Source: Pseudophaeomoniella oleicola
Lineage: Eukaryota > Ascomycota > Eurotiomycetes > Phaeomoniellales > Phaeomoniellaceae
Reading direction: 5' to 3'
Length of the DNA stretch: 64,000 bases
Assembly (NCBI GenBank): GCA_003868215.1
Contig: QWDQ01000049.1
Span: 521 to 64,520 of the forward strand
Both the position numbers and the translations under genes were made by a program. The notes beneath the pieces are model-generated. The model was not told the DNA's origin and did no database searches. It was given only the letters and a program-made list of their open reading frames with translations. Position 1 is the stretch's first letter; each line of letters starts with the position of its first letter. Of this stretch, positions 44,991 to 57,476 are shown piece after piece.

Positions 44991-45265
44991 GGGTCGTCTT
45001 TCATCAGCGTCAAGAGGCAGCGAAACGACATTGACAAAGATTCTAAAGCTCAAAGATCAATGCTCAAGGCTTACCTCAAGCTTCCCCACGAAAGGCTCAT
45101 TCGCTTCAGAACATCACATTATTCCAGACAGTGCTGATCTAAGCATCGTGGTCCTGCCACCTCTAAGACCTCTCACTGATTACTGACTCTTACGGGACTT
45201 CATTGTTTCTACCTGATCCTGCTTTGCACCACGTACGCTCTCTCGTAAGCGTCAGATATCGTCAG

Positions 45266-45817
45266 ATGAGGATGGACGTTTGGTCGTACCACGTGAATGG
45301 AGCAGCCTGGGCGATTTTCTGGAGCAGTCAAATGAAAGAATCATGGTTGACGGTCTTACCCACACGGGCTATGCTTCTTGGTGTCCTCGTCGTGTCATTT
45401 GGCTGTCTTTGGTACAACAGAATCCATGAATACCACAGGGTTTCAAAGCAAGATGGCCTCTGTCGAATCAATGTCTGGCAGTTTGCACTCGATAAATACC
45501 ACGGGCTTTCACGACGCACACCCCTCTCCAATGCCAATATCAACGTCCATCACTCCTCAATCAAGTTCACGACGTCATGATTACGATCGTTGGGAAGATG
45601 GCCACAACCAGCTTACAGTGCTAGAGTCATAGGAAACATTGCTCGCATCACTAAACTTCGCGAAGTCTGGATCATCAAATTTCTAGGTGTTCTCACCAGT
45701 ACCCATCATTTCCCCAGTCAGACAGCTTTCAGCGCATTGATGAATCCGTTGGTATTCACGGTATTCTTCGTGGCTTCTGCAGTGGCACCTTTTGCTCTCA
45801 AAATCTTCTTGAGATGA
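45266..45817 (+). pseudogene. Possible degenerate membrane-protein gene
   Basis: One frame from ATG 45266 gives a span at about residue 36-52 and ends near 45580. A second frame (45378-45632) is Ser/Thr/Pro-rich (HPSPMPISTSITPQSSS), and a third (45590-45817) ends with a hydrophobic segment. The order span, S/T/P-rich part, span is that of the A-E proteins, but broken over three frames. This may be a decayed relative or chance; no sequence motif proves it. Confidence 0.25.
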
Positions 45818-46825
45818 TTTCGATCGGCTTGATCACTACATCCAGATTGCCGGCATTCGACTCTACGCAATGCAGATCGAGTTGGATTTGTGCAGGGCAC
45901 TGGGATCTGGGATTATCGTGGCAGATGTGACTCTCCGAATCACCACGAGTGTACTGACACTCACATGCAATTCCATCCCCCTAGCAGCAAGCTGCGTTAC
46001 AGCCAACAGAAAAGACTACACGATCTCTCTCTTCGCGACCTGAGGGTCTTGACCGAGATCTTGACCCGTCTACGCTACCATTAACTTGTTCCCCTTAAAA
46101 GTCTCGGGCAAACTTCTACTGGTCATCTTACCTCCCATCAATAGATCCTGCGTCCGCCTCCAATGGAAACCCAATGCCACGCTACTCCAGAGATGCTTGC
46201 AAATCAGAGCGGGCAATCAGAGAGGCATCTGGGTAGAGTTCGCGCGAGTTAATCCGGACCTCCAGCAAATATTTCGAGGACGTTCCTGACACAGCTCATC
46301 CGATTGTGCCGCAAATATCAACAGTTCCAGCAGCAGTGTTCACAGAGATGAGATACAAGGGCACTGAGGACCGATCATGGAAGGTGTGACGATAACTAGG
46401 TACCTAGGTAGCTAGAGGTACACAGTCAATCAAGCAAAAAAAAGATATCCTCGAAAATTCTTTTCAGACCTTAAAATCTCAATTCTCTATTCAAAATGGA
46501 ATAAAGTACCTAGAAATGAGAGGACATAGTAATAGTTATAGGTTAAAGCCTGAGGGAGAGAGAGATGGGGTAAATCGAAACCTCGATCGAGGACACTGTG
46601 GATTTGATGCCTTTCCAATTGTACATAAAAGACGTTGTGTATTGAGATCCAGATCAGTGGAAATCTATGAAAGGATTGAAAGGGTGGTGATTATGAACTG
46701 GTAAGTAGATTAGGAGCTGGGTGCTTTCGCAGAGAAATAAATCTATTAGTACATAGATACAAACAATATCGGACATGTCGGAGCACTTTTCAGAAGAACC
46801 CCTGGGAAACTAACACCACATCTCT

Positions 46826-47932
46826 CTATCTGGAGGCATTTCTGCCTTTCGCTTTGCTGCTTGCTGACTTGTTCACAGCCACAGTAGCATGTTCTCCTTC
46901 GAAATCTTTCTCCGTAACAGCCCTGAATTGCGTCGGAAGAAACATGCCCACTTTCTTCTGGTACACTTTGTATTCAGGATACTTCTCAGCGCTGATCTTC
47001 TCAGTGAACCATGTACTTGCTTGAAACAAAATCACATATGATGTAGCACCGATAATCGTCCAGTTGACGGGCTGTTCACTCTTGATAGCGCCCCATATGT
47101 AAAGCGATACCCAGAATGCTTGCTCTGCTGCGAAATTAGGGTGGCGTGACCAACCAAAGAGACCTTTAGTAAGGAAACCTCGGTCGAGTTCGGTTTGTGT
47201 GGCTTTCGACTCAGACGGCAACTTGGCGGTCTTTTCGTAGTCATGTTTGGCGGTCTGATAAGACCACTGTTGATTGTCCGCAATGTAAGTAAGCAGTACT
47301 AAGCCGAAAAGGCCCCGAGACACGAGCATGTCGATACCATCAAAATCACTGGCCCCCTCAGTAGCTGGAGAGAGTCGGCTACGAAGTAGAAGAACGTAGG
47401 TTGGAGTAGTAATCGTCCAAAGGAGAACAGATTGAGCAAGTGAGATGAAGACAACATTAAATATGAAGAACAAGGCAGCAGGTATCTTTTGACGAAGTAT
47501 CTCCCAGCGATAATCCTCTGAACCAATTGAGTAACCTCCTTTGCGCCAGTAATTGTACGTCAAACGAGCAGACCATATGATGGAGGCAGCCAGGAGGGTG
47601 TCAATACGTCTTGTGTCATATCCGTTCAGACGAGCCCAGAGTGCATAATTAGCATTGTAGATTGTTGGCAGGATGGACCAACAGCGGTCGACCTGGGAAT
47701 AATTGCGGTTGACTTCTGAGATCAGGAGAAAGAGAGGCGTGAGGAAGAGTGAAAATGCAAAACTGAACACTAGAGGGTTGGTGTCCAGATAGATCTGGCG
47801 TAATGCAGCAGGATTCGTTCTTAGGGCATCGATTATCTGGTAGGGCAGTGTCGACAACTGGGAGATATATGGTGCAACGGTGCTGGGGAAATCAGCACAA
47901 TCGGCGAGCGTCTTCACGATTGGAAGCGCCAT
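46826..47932 (-). CDS. DUF1295 / steroid 5-alpha-reductase-like membrane enzyme
   Basis: 368 aa, one exon, start at ATG 47932 (the frame stays open upstream but without ATG). Six or more membrane spans. Characteristic DUF1295 parts are YSQVDRCWSILPTIY, WSARLTYNYWRKGGY, EDYRWEILR, GLVLLTYIADNQQWSYQ and the C-terminal RHPNFAAEQAFWVSLYIWG. The last corresponds to the NADPH-binding region of 5-alpha-reductase/ICMT folds. It is probably an ER membrane reductase acting on a lipid; the substrate is unknown for the fungal group. The end is basic (KAKGRNASR). It shares a 414-bp promoter region with TOP3. Confidence 0.88.
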   Translation of the reverse strand: MALPIVKTLADCADFPSTVAPYISQLSTLPYQIIDALRTNPAALRQIYLDTNPLVFSFAFSLFLTPLFLLISEVNRNYSQVDRCWSILPTIYNANYALWARLNGYDTRRIDTLLAASIIWSARLTYNYWRKGGYSIGSEDYRWEILRQKIPAALFFIFNVVFISLAQSVLLWTITTPTYVLLLRSRLSPATEGASDFDGIDMLVSRGLFGLVLLTYIADNQQWSYQTAKHDYEKTAKLPSESKATQTELDRGFLTKGLFGWSRHPNFAAEQAFWVSLYIWGAIKSEQPVNWTIIGATSYVILFQASTWFTEKISAEKYPEYKVYQKKVGMFLPTQFRAVTEKDFEGEHATVAVNKSASSKAKGRNASR

Positions 47933-48346
47933 GATATAGTGGCAGACCACTGATATTGCGTATAGGACTTGTTCGTACTGAATGAGTGCCTGTAGAGTTG
48001 GTAGAAGAGACAATGAGATCTAGGACTTAAGAGAACGAAAGAAAGGTCATGACGATTGTATCTGTTTATGGAGTTTCGGATTAACTTCCAGTCCCTGAAC
48101 GGCTTACTTAGCAAGATGCCAGATGCAGATCTCTAGGGCCCTCGTCAATGCTAAATTTAACCTTATCCCCAAACAATTAATGAACCTCATCGCGTCGAGT
48201 TTGTCTGCTTCTCCAACTCCAAGACGCGTCGAGGCGGCGGCTGTTGATCGAAGCTTTAGCCAGATCCATGCACACATTTGGTGCATGTCAGTGATGGGAT
48301 CCTTGATAGGACCAATGGATGCTGTGCAGATCTACTTGAATCGGTC
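47933..48346. promoter_or_regulatory. Divergent promoter region DUF1295 / TOP3
   Basis: 414 bp between start codons. No clear TATA box or palindrome. Short frames here have no family resemblance. Confidence 0.45.
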
Positions 48347-50518
48347 ATGGCGCCGAACAAGATCCTGTGTGTTGCAGAGAAACCATCCATCGCCAAAGCG
48401 GTAGCGCAGCATCTGGGCGGAGGCAGAGTGACAACGGTAGGAAGACGCCTCGGTTTAGATGAGTGTTGGGTTGACAATCGATAAGCGAGCCATCAGAGGC
48501 AACCAATATGTCAAAAATTACGAGTTCGACTTCAACTTTCCGCAATGGGGCAATTGCCCGGTGACAATGACCAGTGTACTGGGACATTTGACGGAAACCG
48601 ATTTCGATCAGAACCACAGGAAATGGAACTCCTGCCCGCCTTCAGCTTTGTTCGAAGCTACGATTATCACCGCTGTGAAACAAGTAAAATACCCCGCCGG
48701 AGCCACACATTTGTTGCGGATACTAATGGAATCAGGACATGCGCCCTCTTGCCGATAACATTGCACAACAAGCCAGGTACTCCAAGGTTCTCTTCATATG
48801 GACAGATTGCGACCGGGAAGGGGAGAACATCGGGTCAGAAATACGGGAACAGGCCCGAAAAGGCAACCCTAGAATAGAAATTAGGAGAGCTATTTTCAAC
48901 AATATTGAGCGAGGGTATGTTGACAAGGCATTATGCTCCGTACAGGCTGACATTGCTCGAACAGGCACGTTATGCAGGCTGCACAACAACCCGGAGATCT
49001 CGATGATCTACAAGCAAACGCAGTCTATGCGAGGTCCGAGTTGGATTTGCGTATTGGTGCGGCCTTCACCAGATTGCAGACTATGAGGCTCCAGGGCATT
49101 GTCCCAGCCTTGGCAGATCGGAGACTGATAAGCTACGGTATGTCCTGAGCTTTCTAGTGCGGTCTACATACTTACGATCTACAATGGCAGGTTCTTGTCA
49201 ATTTCCAACGCTAGGCTTCGTTGTAGACCGGTACTTTAGGGTCAAGAATTTCAAGCCTGAGCTGTTTTGGTACATCAAAATAACGCACAAGAGAGCTGGA
49301 AAGACGGTCACGTTCAATTGGCGACGGAACCACCTTTTTGATCGCGCTGTAGTGACCATTCTGTTTGAACAGTGTTTACTAGCCGAGGAGGCAAAGGTCA
49401 CGAAGGTCCAGAAAAAAGCAACGTCGAAATGGAGGCCTTTACCCCTGACTACGGTCGAGCTCCAGATGCAAGGCTCTCGCTTCCTCCGCATGGATTCGGC
49501 AACTATCATGAAGGTGGCTGAGAGTCTATACAATCAAGGTTGGATCAGTTATCCTCGGACAGAAACAGACCAGTTCGATGATGCTATCGATCTTCGAGCC
49601 TTAGTCCGCAAACAAACGCATGATGCAAACTGGGGTGATTATGCTACCAATTTACTGGATAATGGAGGCTTCAGGACCCCTCGCCGAGGACGCCACAATG
49701 ACAAGGCCCATCCACCCATTCATCCCGTCAACTATGTAGCCCCATCTGCTTTGAGCAACGCCAATGAACGTAAAATATACGAATTTATAGCCCGCCGCTT
49801 CCTTGCCTGTTGCTCGGAGGATGCCAAAGGCGAAGCTACAGACATTGAAATCCTGTATGGAGACGAAACGTTTCACACTCACGGCCTCCTTGTCACAGCT
49901 CGCAATTACCTCCATGTCTATGTCTACGATAAATGGGAGAGTAGCCAACAACTACCACCTTTCGATTTGGGTGAGGTCTTCGTACCGATGGAGGCCAATA
50001 TGGCCGAAGGCAAGACTGCCGCTCCATCGTACCTTACTGAACCTGAACTCATTGCACTGATGGACGCCAACGGAATAGGTACCGACGCAACCATGGCTGA
50101 ACATATCGCCAACATAAAAGAAAGAGAATACGTCGCTACTCGGAAATCGTCCAGCTCTCGAAATGCAGTCGATGAATTTATCCCCACCAAACTCGGCGTC
50201 GCTCTTATTCAGGGTTATGAAAGAATCCTTTCCAATTCTCGTCCCAATCAGCAGATCAACAATCCCCCCCCTACCACTACAACCGCGACGACCACACCAT
50301 TTAACCACCTCGACCTGGGCAAACCATTCCTCCGCAAGGAACTCGAACTCGCTCTCAAACAGATCTGCGAAGGCCGGAAGACCAAAGGAGAAGTCGTGAG
50401 AGAGAGTTTAGAAATGTGGCGAGAGGTCTTCACCATGACGGAAAGTCGATTCGAGATTCTGAAACAGAGCGTTAGAACTACCCTCGGTGGTGGTGGCGAA
50501 GGAGGGGGCTCTGCGTAA
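48347..50518 (+). CDS. TOP3: DNA topoisomerase III (type IA)
   Basis: Five exons, 655 aa: 48347-48436, 48486-48683, 48736-48914, 48965-49137, 49191-50518, all introns 49-53 nt. It relaxes and decatenates single-stranded DNA and works with a RecQ helicase and Rmi1 to dissolve recombination intermediates in the nucleus. The TOPRIM start is KILCVAEKPSIAKAVAQHL; the acidic metal site is TDCDREGE (119-126). The active-site tyrosine is Tyr334 in GWISYPRTETD. GIGTDATMAEHI is the conserved downstream motif. Length equals yeast Top3 (656 aa), and there are no C-terminal zinc fingers. Joining exons 3-4 gives NNIERGHV, a slight variant of the usual NNIERAHI. Confidence 0.95.
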
Positions 50519-51285
50519 TCAATACAAAGGACGTAACACCAAAGGCAATACTGCGAGATCAATCGAGCGTAGAAGATGGAAGAGGGAGCAAACAATCCTG
50601 TTCAAGTGAAATAAATCATATTCGCAAGGCCAAAAAGGAAAGGATATATAAGACATACGTAGATACAATAATAAAAGAAGATCAAATCGAAGCCAAACCA
50701 AACCACCTGGACTTCAACAACGTAAGCTAGCAACCCTCTTTCTCCTCCTTCCTCTTCCTCCCACCCCATCCATGCATAAGTCCCTATATACCATCCATCC
50801 GTCCACCCTCCCATTCCCTCTCCTCCCTCCCACTCACTCACTCCCTTTCCTCCATCACTACAAACACTACACTACACTCAACTACAACCAAAACCACTAT
50901 CACAAAAGAAGAAAACCGGATAAAAGAGTAAAGATTTTTTCCTTTCTGGATTTTTGAGTTCCTGTCAACTTAAGAGTTGAAAATAGATACATTGGACATA
51001 GTACAAGCAAGGTTGCTGGTAGGTAGAATGGGTGGGATAGGTAGGATAGGTAGAGACGTGAGAAGGAAGAGTAGGATAGGGCAGGGCAAGGTGTCGTCGG
51101 TGTTTTATGTATTTTGGTTTGACTGGCTGTGGCGCGCGCTGTTCTTAGCTCCTTTCTCCTATTCCATGATGTCGGCCCGTCCTGTCCTTCTGCTCTAATC
51201 TCTGCCTCCCTGGCTTAGGTTGCTGAGAAGACAACAGCAGCAGGTAGGGTAGCAGGCTCATTCCGCTCGTGACAAGATGGGAAAC
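50519..51285. other. Convergent intergenic region TOP3 / YTA12
   Basis: Pyrimidine-rich 50730-50860 with CATCC and CACTC repeats, and TAGGTAGGATAGGTAG-type repeats at about 51020-51055. No gene seen. Confidence 0.55.
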
Positions 51286-54107
51286 TCATATCCGGTCCTC
51301 GAGTCTAGTACTCCTTAAACCCCTCGAAGCATCTTCCTCCAACTTTCTGAATGCTGGTGCCGGCATGATCGGACCCTCGGGTGGATCCACACCGGTCTCT
51401 TCCTGTGGCGGAGGAGGCGGTGCGCTCTTCCCAGCTCCCCGATCTCTGGCATCAAAGTACTTCGAAAATTCACCCGGATCGTCATGAGGTCTTGGGCCCA
51501 GGAGGCGCACGAGATCATCGCGAACGAGCATTTCCTTACTCAAGAGTTCCTCGGCCACCATTTTGACTTGTTCACGCTTCTCTTCGAGGAGAGAGCGGCA
51601 TTGTTTATAAGCTTCGTCGACGATGCGGCGGACTTCGCTGTCAATGTTACGAGCCGTTTCTTCTGAGAAAGGCTTGTGGAGGCGTTGCTCATCATCTTTG
51701 TAGGAGAGATAGCCGATCTTGGAAGACATGCCCCATTCCGTAACCATGGCAGTGGCCATACGGGTGACTTTGTTAAAGTCATCAGATGCACCTGACGTGA
51801 CAGTGTCGAACCAAAGTTCCTCAGATACACGACCTCCGAGCGTCATTGCCATGCGATCCATAAGTTGGCGTACATTCATCAGGTAGACATCACCACCGCC
51901 GGCTGGGAGATATTGAGCATAGCCGAGAGCTCCTTGCCCACGAGGAATGATGCTAACCTTGAGCAAAGGGTCAGCATATTTGAAATACCAACCACAGATA
52001 GCATGGCCGGCTTCGTGGTATGCAACCGTCTTCTTTTCTTCAGGGGTGAGGACCAAAGACTTCTTCTCGAGACCTCCGATGACACGTTCAATGGCGGACT
52101 CGAAATGTTGCATTGTTACTTCGCTCGCCGAAGCACGAGCAGCTATTGACCTGTATCAGTAGGAATTCCAACAAGCATGGCAGAGCACTCACCGATCAAA
52201 GCAGCTTCGTTGACACAGTTTGCAATATCAGCACCAGAAAAGCCTGGGGTCAGAGCTGAGAGACGGCCAGTAAGGTATTCCATATCGACCGAAGTGACGA
52301 TCTTCCGAAGGTGGACGGCAAAAATTTGTTTTCGGCCGTCCATTGTTGGACGATCAATCGAGATGTGGCGATCGAAACGACCAGGTCTCATAAGAGCGCG
52401 GTCCAACACATCGGGTCTATTGGTACCTGCCAAAACCACAACTTGTTCCGAAGTATTGAACCCGTCCATTTCTGTCAAGATCTGGTTGAGTGTCGCTTCA
52501 CGTTCATCGTTACCGCCTCCAAAGTTCTGTTTGGATCGAGACTTTCCAATTGCATCAATTTCATCAATGAAGATGATGCAAGGCGTGCTCTTGCGAGCGT
52601 TGGCAAATAGATCTCGCACACGAGACGCACCGACACCGACGAACATCTCGACGAATTCCGAACCACTGACGCTGAAGAAGGGAACCCCTGATTCACCGGC
52701 AGTTGCCTTTGCTAACAACGTCTTACCAGTACCTGGGGGTCCAGAAAGAATAGCTCCACGCGGGATTTTGGCTCCCAGTTTCTGAAACCTCTCTGGGGTC
52801 TTCAGAAAGCTGACAAATTCCATGATCTCGACCTTGGCTTCATCCATACCGGCCACATCAGAGAACTTGATCCTGACATCGGTTTCATGGTTAAACTTCT
52901 TCGCCCGGCTCTTGCCGATACCGAAAATGCCACTGTTGCCTCCTCCACCCGACCCCGCGCGTCTTGACAGCCAGAATATACCTCCAATCAACAACAATGT
53001 CGGCGCCAGATTGAACACCGCAGCCGCCCATGGTATGTCTTCAGTATAAGACACTGGTATCCTTTCTGAACTTGGAATACCAAGCTCTTTATGGGCTTCA
53101 TCCAGTTTCCTCTCGAAGGCCTCTACAGACCCGATTGTGAAGTAATAGTAGAATTGAGGATTGCTAGCCGGTGAGTCTGGATAGACTTGCTGTACGGCTT
53201 CGCGCCGAAGCTCTACTCGTACTCGATTGTTGTTAATGACGGTGAGCTTCTCAACAAGACCCTTGTCAAAGAATGTCGTCCGGAACTCCTGCCAGGTAAT
53301 GTCTTTTCTTGATTCGCCAGGGAACAGGCTCTTGTAAAGGTACCACGTCAAGAAAACCGAAATTAACGTCGTTCCCAAATCCAACTTGATCTCCCTCACA
53401 TTGAACTGCTGTTGATTCTTGCCGCCATCGGACTTCTTTTGCCCCTCTTCTTTCTGCTCGCCCTGTCCCTTGGACTGCTCGAAGAATTTGGGTTCAGAAC
53501 TCTCCTCCTTGCCGTGTTGTTGCTTTGCTGAATCCTCTGCAGTCATCTTGGCTAATTTGGCGGCCGACCTCCATATCTTTGTTGCCGTGGTCAAGTCGAG
53601 CTTCTGCGGTCCCTTTTCAAACAACTCCATAATCTCCCGTAACTCCGGTGTTATACCTCGTTTCTGAACGGTCTGTAACAACTCGTCCATGATTTGCTTC
53701 TGGGAACCTGATATGGCATACTTTTTCATGTGTTCAACAAGCGTTTCCACCCGTTGAAGCTCCTCTGGCGAAAGCTTAGAGCTTGCATCACCCTTTTGTT
53801 GACCCGCAGGAGAGTTGAGTTGTATGTTCACATTTCCGGTGTCCTTCAGGTGATCCTCGCTGCTATCTTTCTCCTCGGCCCCTTTGCCATCTTTATGTTG
53901 AGATTCCTTCTTGTCCTTGCTTGATTTTGGAGGTTTGGGATCATTGGGATTGACGGTGGCATACGACCTTGAGCCAGAAATCGCAACTCTGGACGGTAAT
54001 CGTGATCGCACAACACTGCTTGTTCGTTTCTGAGCGCAGAGTGCGCACTCAGTCACAGCCCTGGCATTCCGTGCGAGGCTGTTCGGCTGCCGCAGGAAAC
54101 CAGACAT
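51286..54107 (-). CDS. YTA12: Mitochondrial m-AAA protease subunit Yta12/Rca1
   Basis: Two exons, 923 aa: 52193-54107 and 51286-52142 (50-nt intron). An inner-membrane ATP-dependent zinc protease facing the matrix; it works as a hexamer with Afg3, degrading misfolded proteins and processing substrates. An Arg/Ser-rich mitochondrial presequence starts at [18 protein letters not shown]. Membrane spans lie at about 245-262 and 360-381. Walker A GPPGTGKT is at 456-463, Walker B IIFIDE at 511-516, and the second region of homology is around [18 protein letters not shown]. The zinc-protease motif HEAGH is at 681-685. The intron sits between the ATPase and protease domains. The first in-frame ATG (54107) is the start. 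Confidence 0.96.
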
Positions 54108-54587
54108 AGCTGGCGATTTCAACCACTATGCTTCCGCAAGATACAAAGCGAAAACCTCTAAGTGCGACAAGCAGCTATCCTTCGGTTTCGAGAAAGATAT
54201 GTATCGAGTATGGCGGAAGAGGTGGTTTGTGGCGACAGAGAAGCAAGTAGCTCAAGAAAATGAGCACTGAAGGCGACGCCGAAAATAGGCTTTACTTCAT
54301 GACGCTTCGACAAGCTGATCACGTGAACATTGATTATTCATGCCACCGCGTCACTACAAGATACGGTTAGTTAGCAGCACCCACGAATGAAAATCTCCTT
54401 TGGGCGTAGCATACCGTATCTATAGTGTGCATAATGCTTCAGGAATATATAATACTCTCTACTCTATGTTACGTGTTGAGATGTTAGTTATAAAGGCTAC
54501 CTCAGTGGGATGTCGAGATGCCGCATATTATACAAAATTCAGAACAGATCCCATTGCATCGTACAAATCGTAACCTAATTTTGCCAT
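54108..54587. other. Intergenic region
   Basis: Upstream of YTA12 and downstream of the second Zn2Cys6 gene. AT-rich at 54440-54590; a TGATCACGTGA-type word lies near 54317-54325. No gene seen. Confidence 0.5.
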
Positions 54588-57476
54588 CTAATGCATCCCT
54601 GACGCGGGGTCGGCCGAGTCAAAAGGATTACCAGCATTGGTCATATCCGCCCAATCCCATTCCAGTGTCATAGGCATCTGCCATAAATCCTGTGGAACAA
54701 ATGGCTGCTGGAAAGAGGCCATATTCATTGGCGATGGAATGCTTGTGGGCATACCGTGGGTTTCTCCAAAGTTAGGGTTGAATCCATTGGCTTGAAGGAT
54801 CTCGGAAAATTCATTATTATAATCAGGCATCATTCCCATATCTCCATGCGCGAGTCCCGGTGGTGGTGAATAGACATTTCCTGTAGTCGCAGGTTGCAGT
54901 GGTTGTGCGACGTCATCCCTTGTCGAGGTGAATTGATTGTCAGTAGAAGGAACCACGGCTGGCGGTTGAGCAGCTGATGCTGGTGACTGCTGGGTAGGTT
55001 GCGTTTCTTCTGCAGCCTTCTCCTCGGCCGTCTTTCTTTTCCGTCTCGAATGTGACTCTCGTTCGGTTTTGTCAAGCACAACCCTCGCGATCCTTTCGAA
55101 TTCAGAACATATGTTCAGCATGCGCTTGACACTGCTGTTCTCCACATCAGTCGCCAGAAGCGAGAGAAAGTTCACAACGAGGTTCATCAGCTTCACGTCC
55201 GCTCGAGCCCGAGGATCCTGTGGATTCTGAAGAATGTTCGCGAACAACGTAACTAAGGCGGAGACCGGGAAGTAAAGAATGAGCCTATTGCAGCAGTCAG
55301 ATCAATGCTTTAAGTGCCACGCCTTGACGAACTTACCATACACAGGCGAAGTCACCCTGTGGTATATATTTTATGAGATGAATAGACGCACGTGCTGCAG
55401 AGACACAGAGTGCGGCAGAAGAGAAGACACGGGGATTCAGAGGCCGTGCATTCAGTCCTTGGATTGCGTAGTTGGATAGTCGACTTGTCCAGTACCCATG
55501 GTGAACAGACATTCGATGGATGGTAGTGAGACAGTTGTAGTAACAAAAATGTAGCACCACAACGTGCAAGATTAGTGGTGTGTGCGAGGCTTTGATTTCA
55601 TGCTCTGGCCTGAAGTCAATTGGTATCCCATCCTTCCATTCCTCAAGTTCCTTGTCCAAGTCGCCAATGGTGTTCAATAACGCTCCATCGGATTGCCGTG
55701 ACGCTTTCGTGGAGTACAGGGATCTGTAAACCTTGCCACTAATGATGGCAAACCGGCACATCAGTCTGAAAAGGTTTACTTTGCCTTTTCCATCGGCGAG
55801 CGGGATGTTGCCAATGTTATCGGGGGGATCTTCGCTCGGTAATTCAACATTCATATCGTCGTCGTCTTGCATTGGTGGACGACCTGAGCGCAAACATAAA
55901 CTATGGTCGGTTAGCATCAGCTAATACCACAGGGATCTAATACTCACTCTTTATCTAGGGTATACGCAATCCAAAACACCCGCTTTCGCTGTTCAACCTC
56001 AATTGGGTTCAGGTTGAAAGCAGATCCGCGGTTATGCAACCCGATGCTATGTGCTAGACGAAGTGCTGCAGCGACCAGGAAAAAAGACGGTTGCGGATTT
56101 GGAGTGCCTTGTAAGAACATAGCCATACCCAGCAATGCCTGCACACTGAGCAAATCACTGTTTCGTAGTGTAAGCTCCGTGTAGACCCCAAGGGCATTCT
56201 TCAGATACATCCAAGCATTTTGGTCCTCTTCCTTGGGTACAAGGTTGCTCATCACCCGGAGTCTATGCGCGATAGCCAGTGCGACATTCATGCTGGCCCA
56301 CCACCCAGAACCTTCGTAAGGGTCCCTAGAATATTGTCTCTCCACGAGATGCATGAAGGTAGGCTCGTGGAACAACGGGAACATGCAGTTAAAGTTCTCG
56401 AAGTAATCCTTCAGTAAAGACAGAGCTTCCTCTTTAGGTGGTAACGGCTTGAAAACACGTCGAACGAAGATGTCACTGAATATATCGGGCTTCCAGTACA
56501 TCCATTTATTATCATCGACGGCCCCCGAGGACGATATCATATCCTTGAAAGACGTGTCCCCAGTCTTTTCATTCACCCATTGGATGCCTTTTGGCGAAAA
56601 TATTGAGAATCCGGAGGAGGAACCTGGAGTGGGTCAGTACTTCGTTCACGACTCTCAAGGCAAATGCGAATACCGATGTATCTAGTCTCTCCACAGTTAT
56701 TGGTGACCAAGGAACACATCATATCCGACAGATTCTCGACTTCATGCTCTGATCTCTCCTCCTGGGTAGGAGATGTGTCCGCTGTCTGGGGACTTGATTG
56801 ATGATCCTGTGGAGTATCATGGATTGATACCGAGGACTCAATATTTGTAGACGTAGGCGTCGCTCGCCTCGACTCCTTTCGGAGTACCGCCGCATCCGCA
56901 GTCAAGCCACGGTCTGTTAACCTCTTCTCCAGAGTCCCGAGGTCGGTTTTGTCGCCGTCCTCCTCCGTCAGCAGCCCTGAAAGACGAAGGAGCGATTCCA
57001 TTCGGCCAAGCCGATTTTCGAGTCCTTCAATATATTTAGCACTGTGAGAATGTCAGTCCTTATGCGCGTGCGACAATCCTCGACTCGAGTACATACCCTT
57101 TGGGAGGGTTTCGCTTCTTCTCCACCTGCGTGAAGACGCATTCAGTCTTGTAGTTCTGGCAATGTGAGCACTTTGGCATCTTTCCATCGCATTTGATCTT
57201 TTTCTTGCGGCACATATCACATGCCTAGGTAGCGTCAGCCTAGAGCCGTCAAAGATAACCAAACCCGACTTGACATACCCTCGCAATACGCCGCCTCTTC
57301 GGGTCATTCATATCTTCGAAGCTGCCATCAGCAGCGTCACCGAAGACCGGTCCATTCAGAGTCGGCGGGACAGGCGACCCGTCCGAGTTGTACGCTCCGA
57401 AGATCTGAGGAGGTTGATTTATTGCGGATGGCATATCATAGACCAACCCATCGTTGCCCATCTGATGTTGTTCCAT
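54588..57476 (-). CDS. Zn(II)2Cys6 transcription factor with fungal_trans domain
   Basis: Six exons, 876 aa: 57279-57476, 57097-57224, 56674-57041, 55948-56623, 55337-55900, 54588-55284. The cluster [19 protein letters not shown] plus SHC..C gives Cys 68, 71, 78, 85, 88 and 95. Directly after it come KKRNPPKG and a coiled-coil dimer helix [18 protein letters not shown]. The fungal_trans domain (about 280-560) includes [44 protein letters not shown] and CLRSGRPPM. The Gln/Pro-rich C-terminus with [14 protein letters not shown] is a likely activation region. From memory the zinc cluster resembles the COL-26/BglR group of sugar-related regulators, but I could not verify this. Nuclear; targets unknown. 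Confidence 0.9.

Larger units (their letters stand above)
44878..46825. other. Region with TATA box and apparently decayed coding remnants
   Basis: A good TATA sequence (TATATAAAA, 44982-44990) is followed by a C/T/A-rich stretch similar in style to the leaders of C-E. Fragments with membrane-protein character then lie in different frames: TRAMLLGVLVVSFGCLW (about 45350-45400), LVFTVFFVASAVAPFALKIFLR (about 45750-45817) and an amphipathic segment DRLDHYIQIAGIRLYAMQIELDLCRALG (about 45823-45905, quoted in two parts: DRLDHYIQIAGIRLY, AMQIELDLCRALG). No intron set I tried joins them. Beyond 46300 only GTACCTAGGTA words and AT-rich DNA are seen. Confidence 0.4.
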
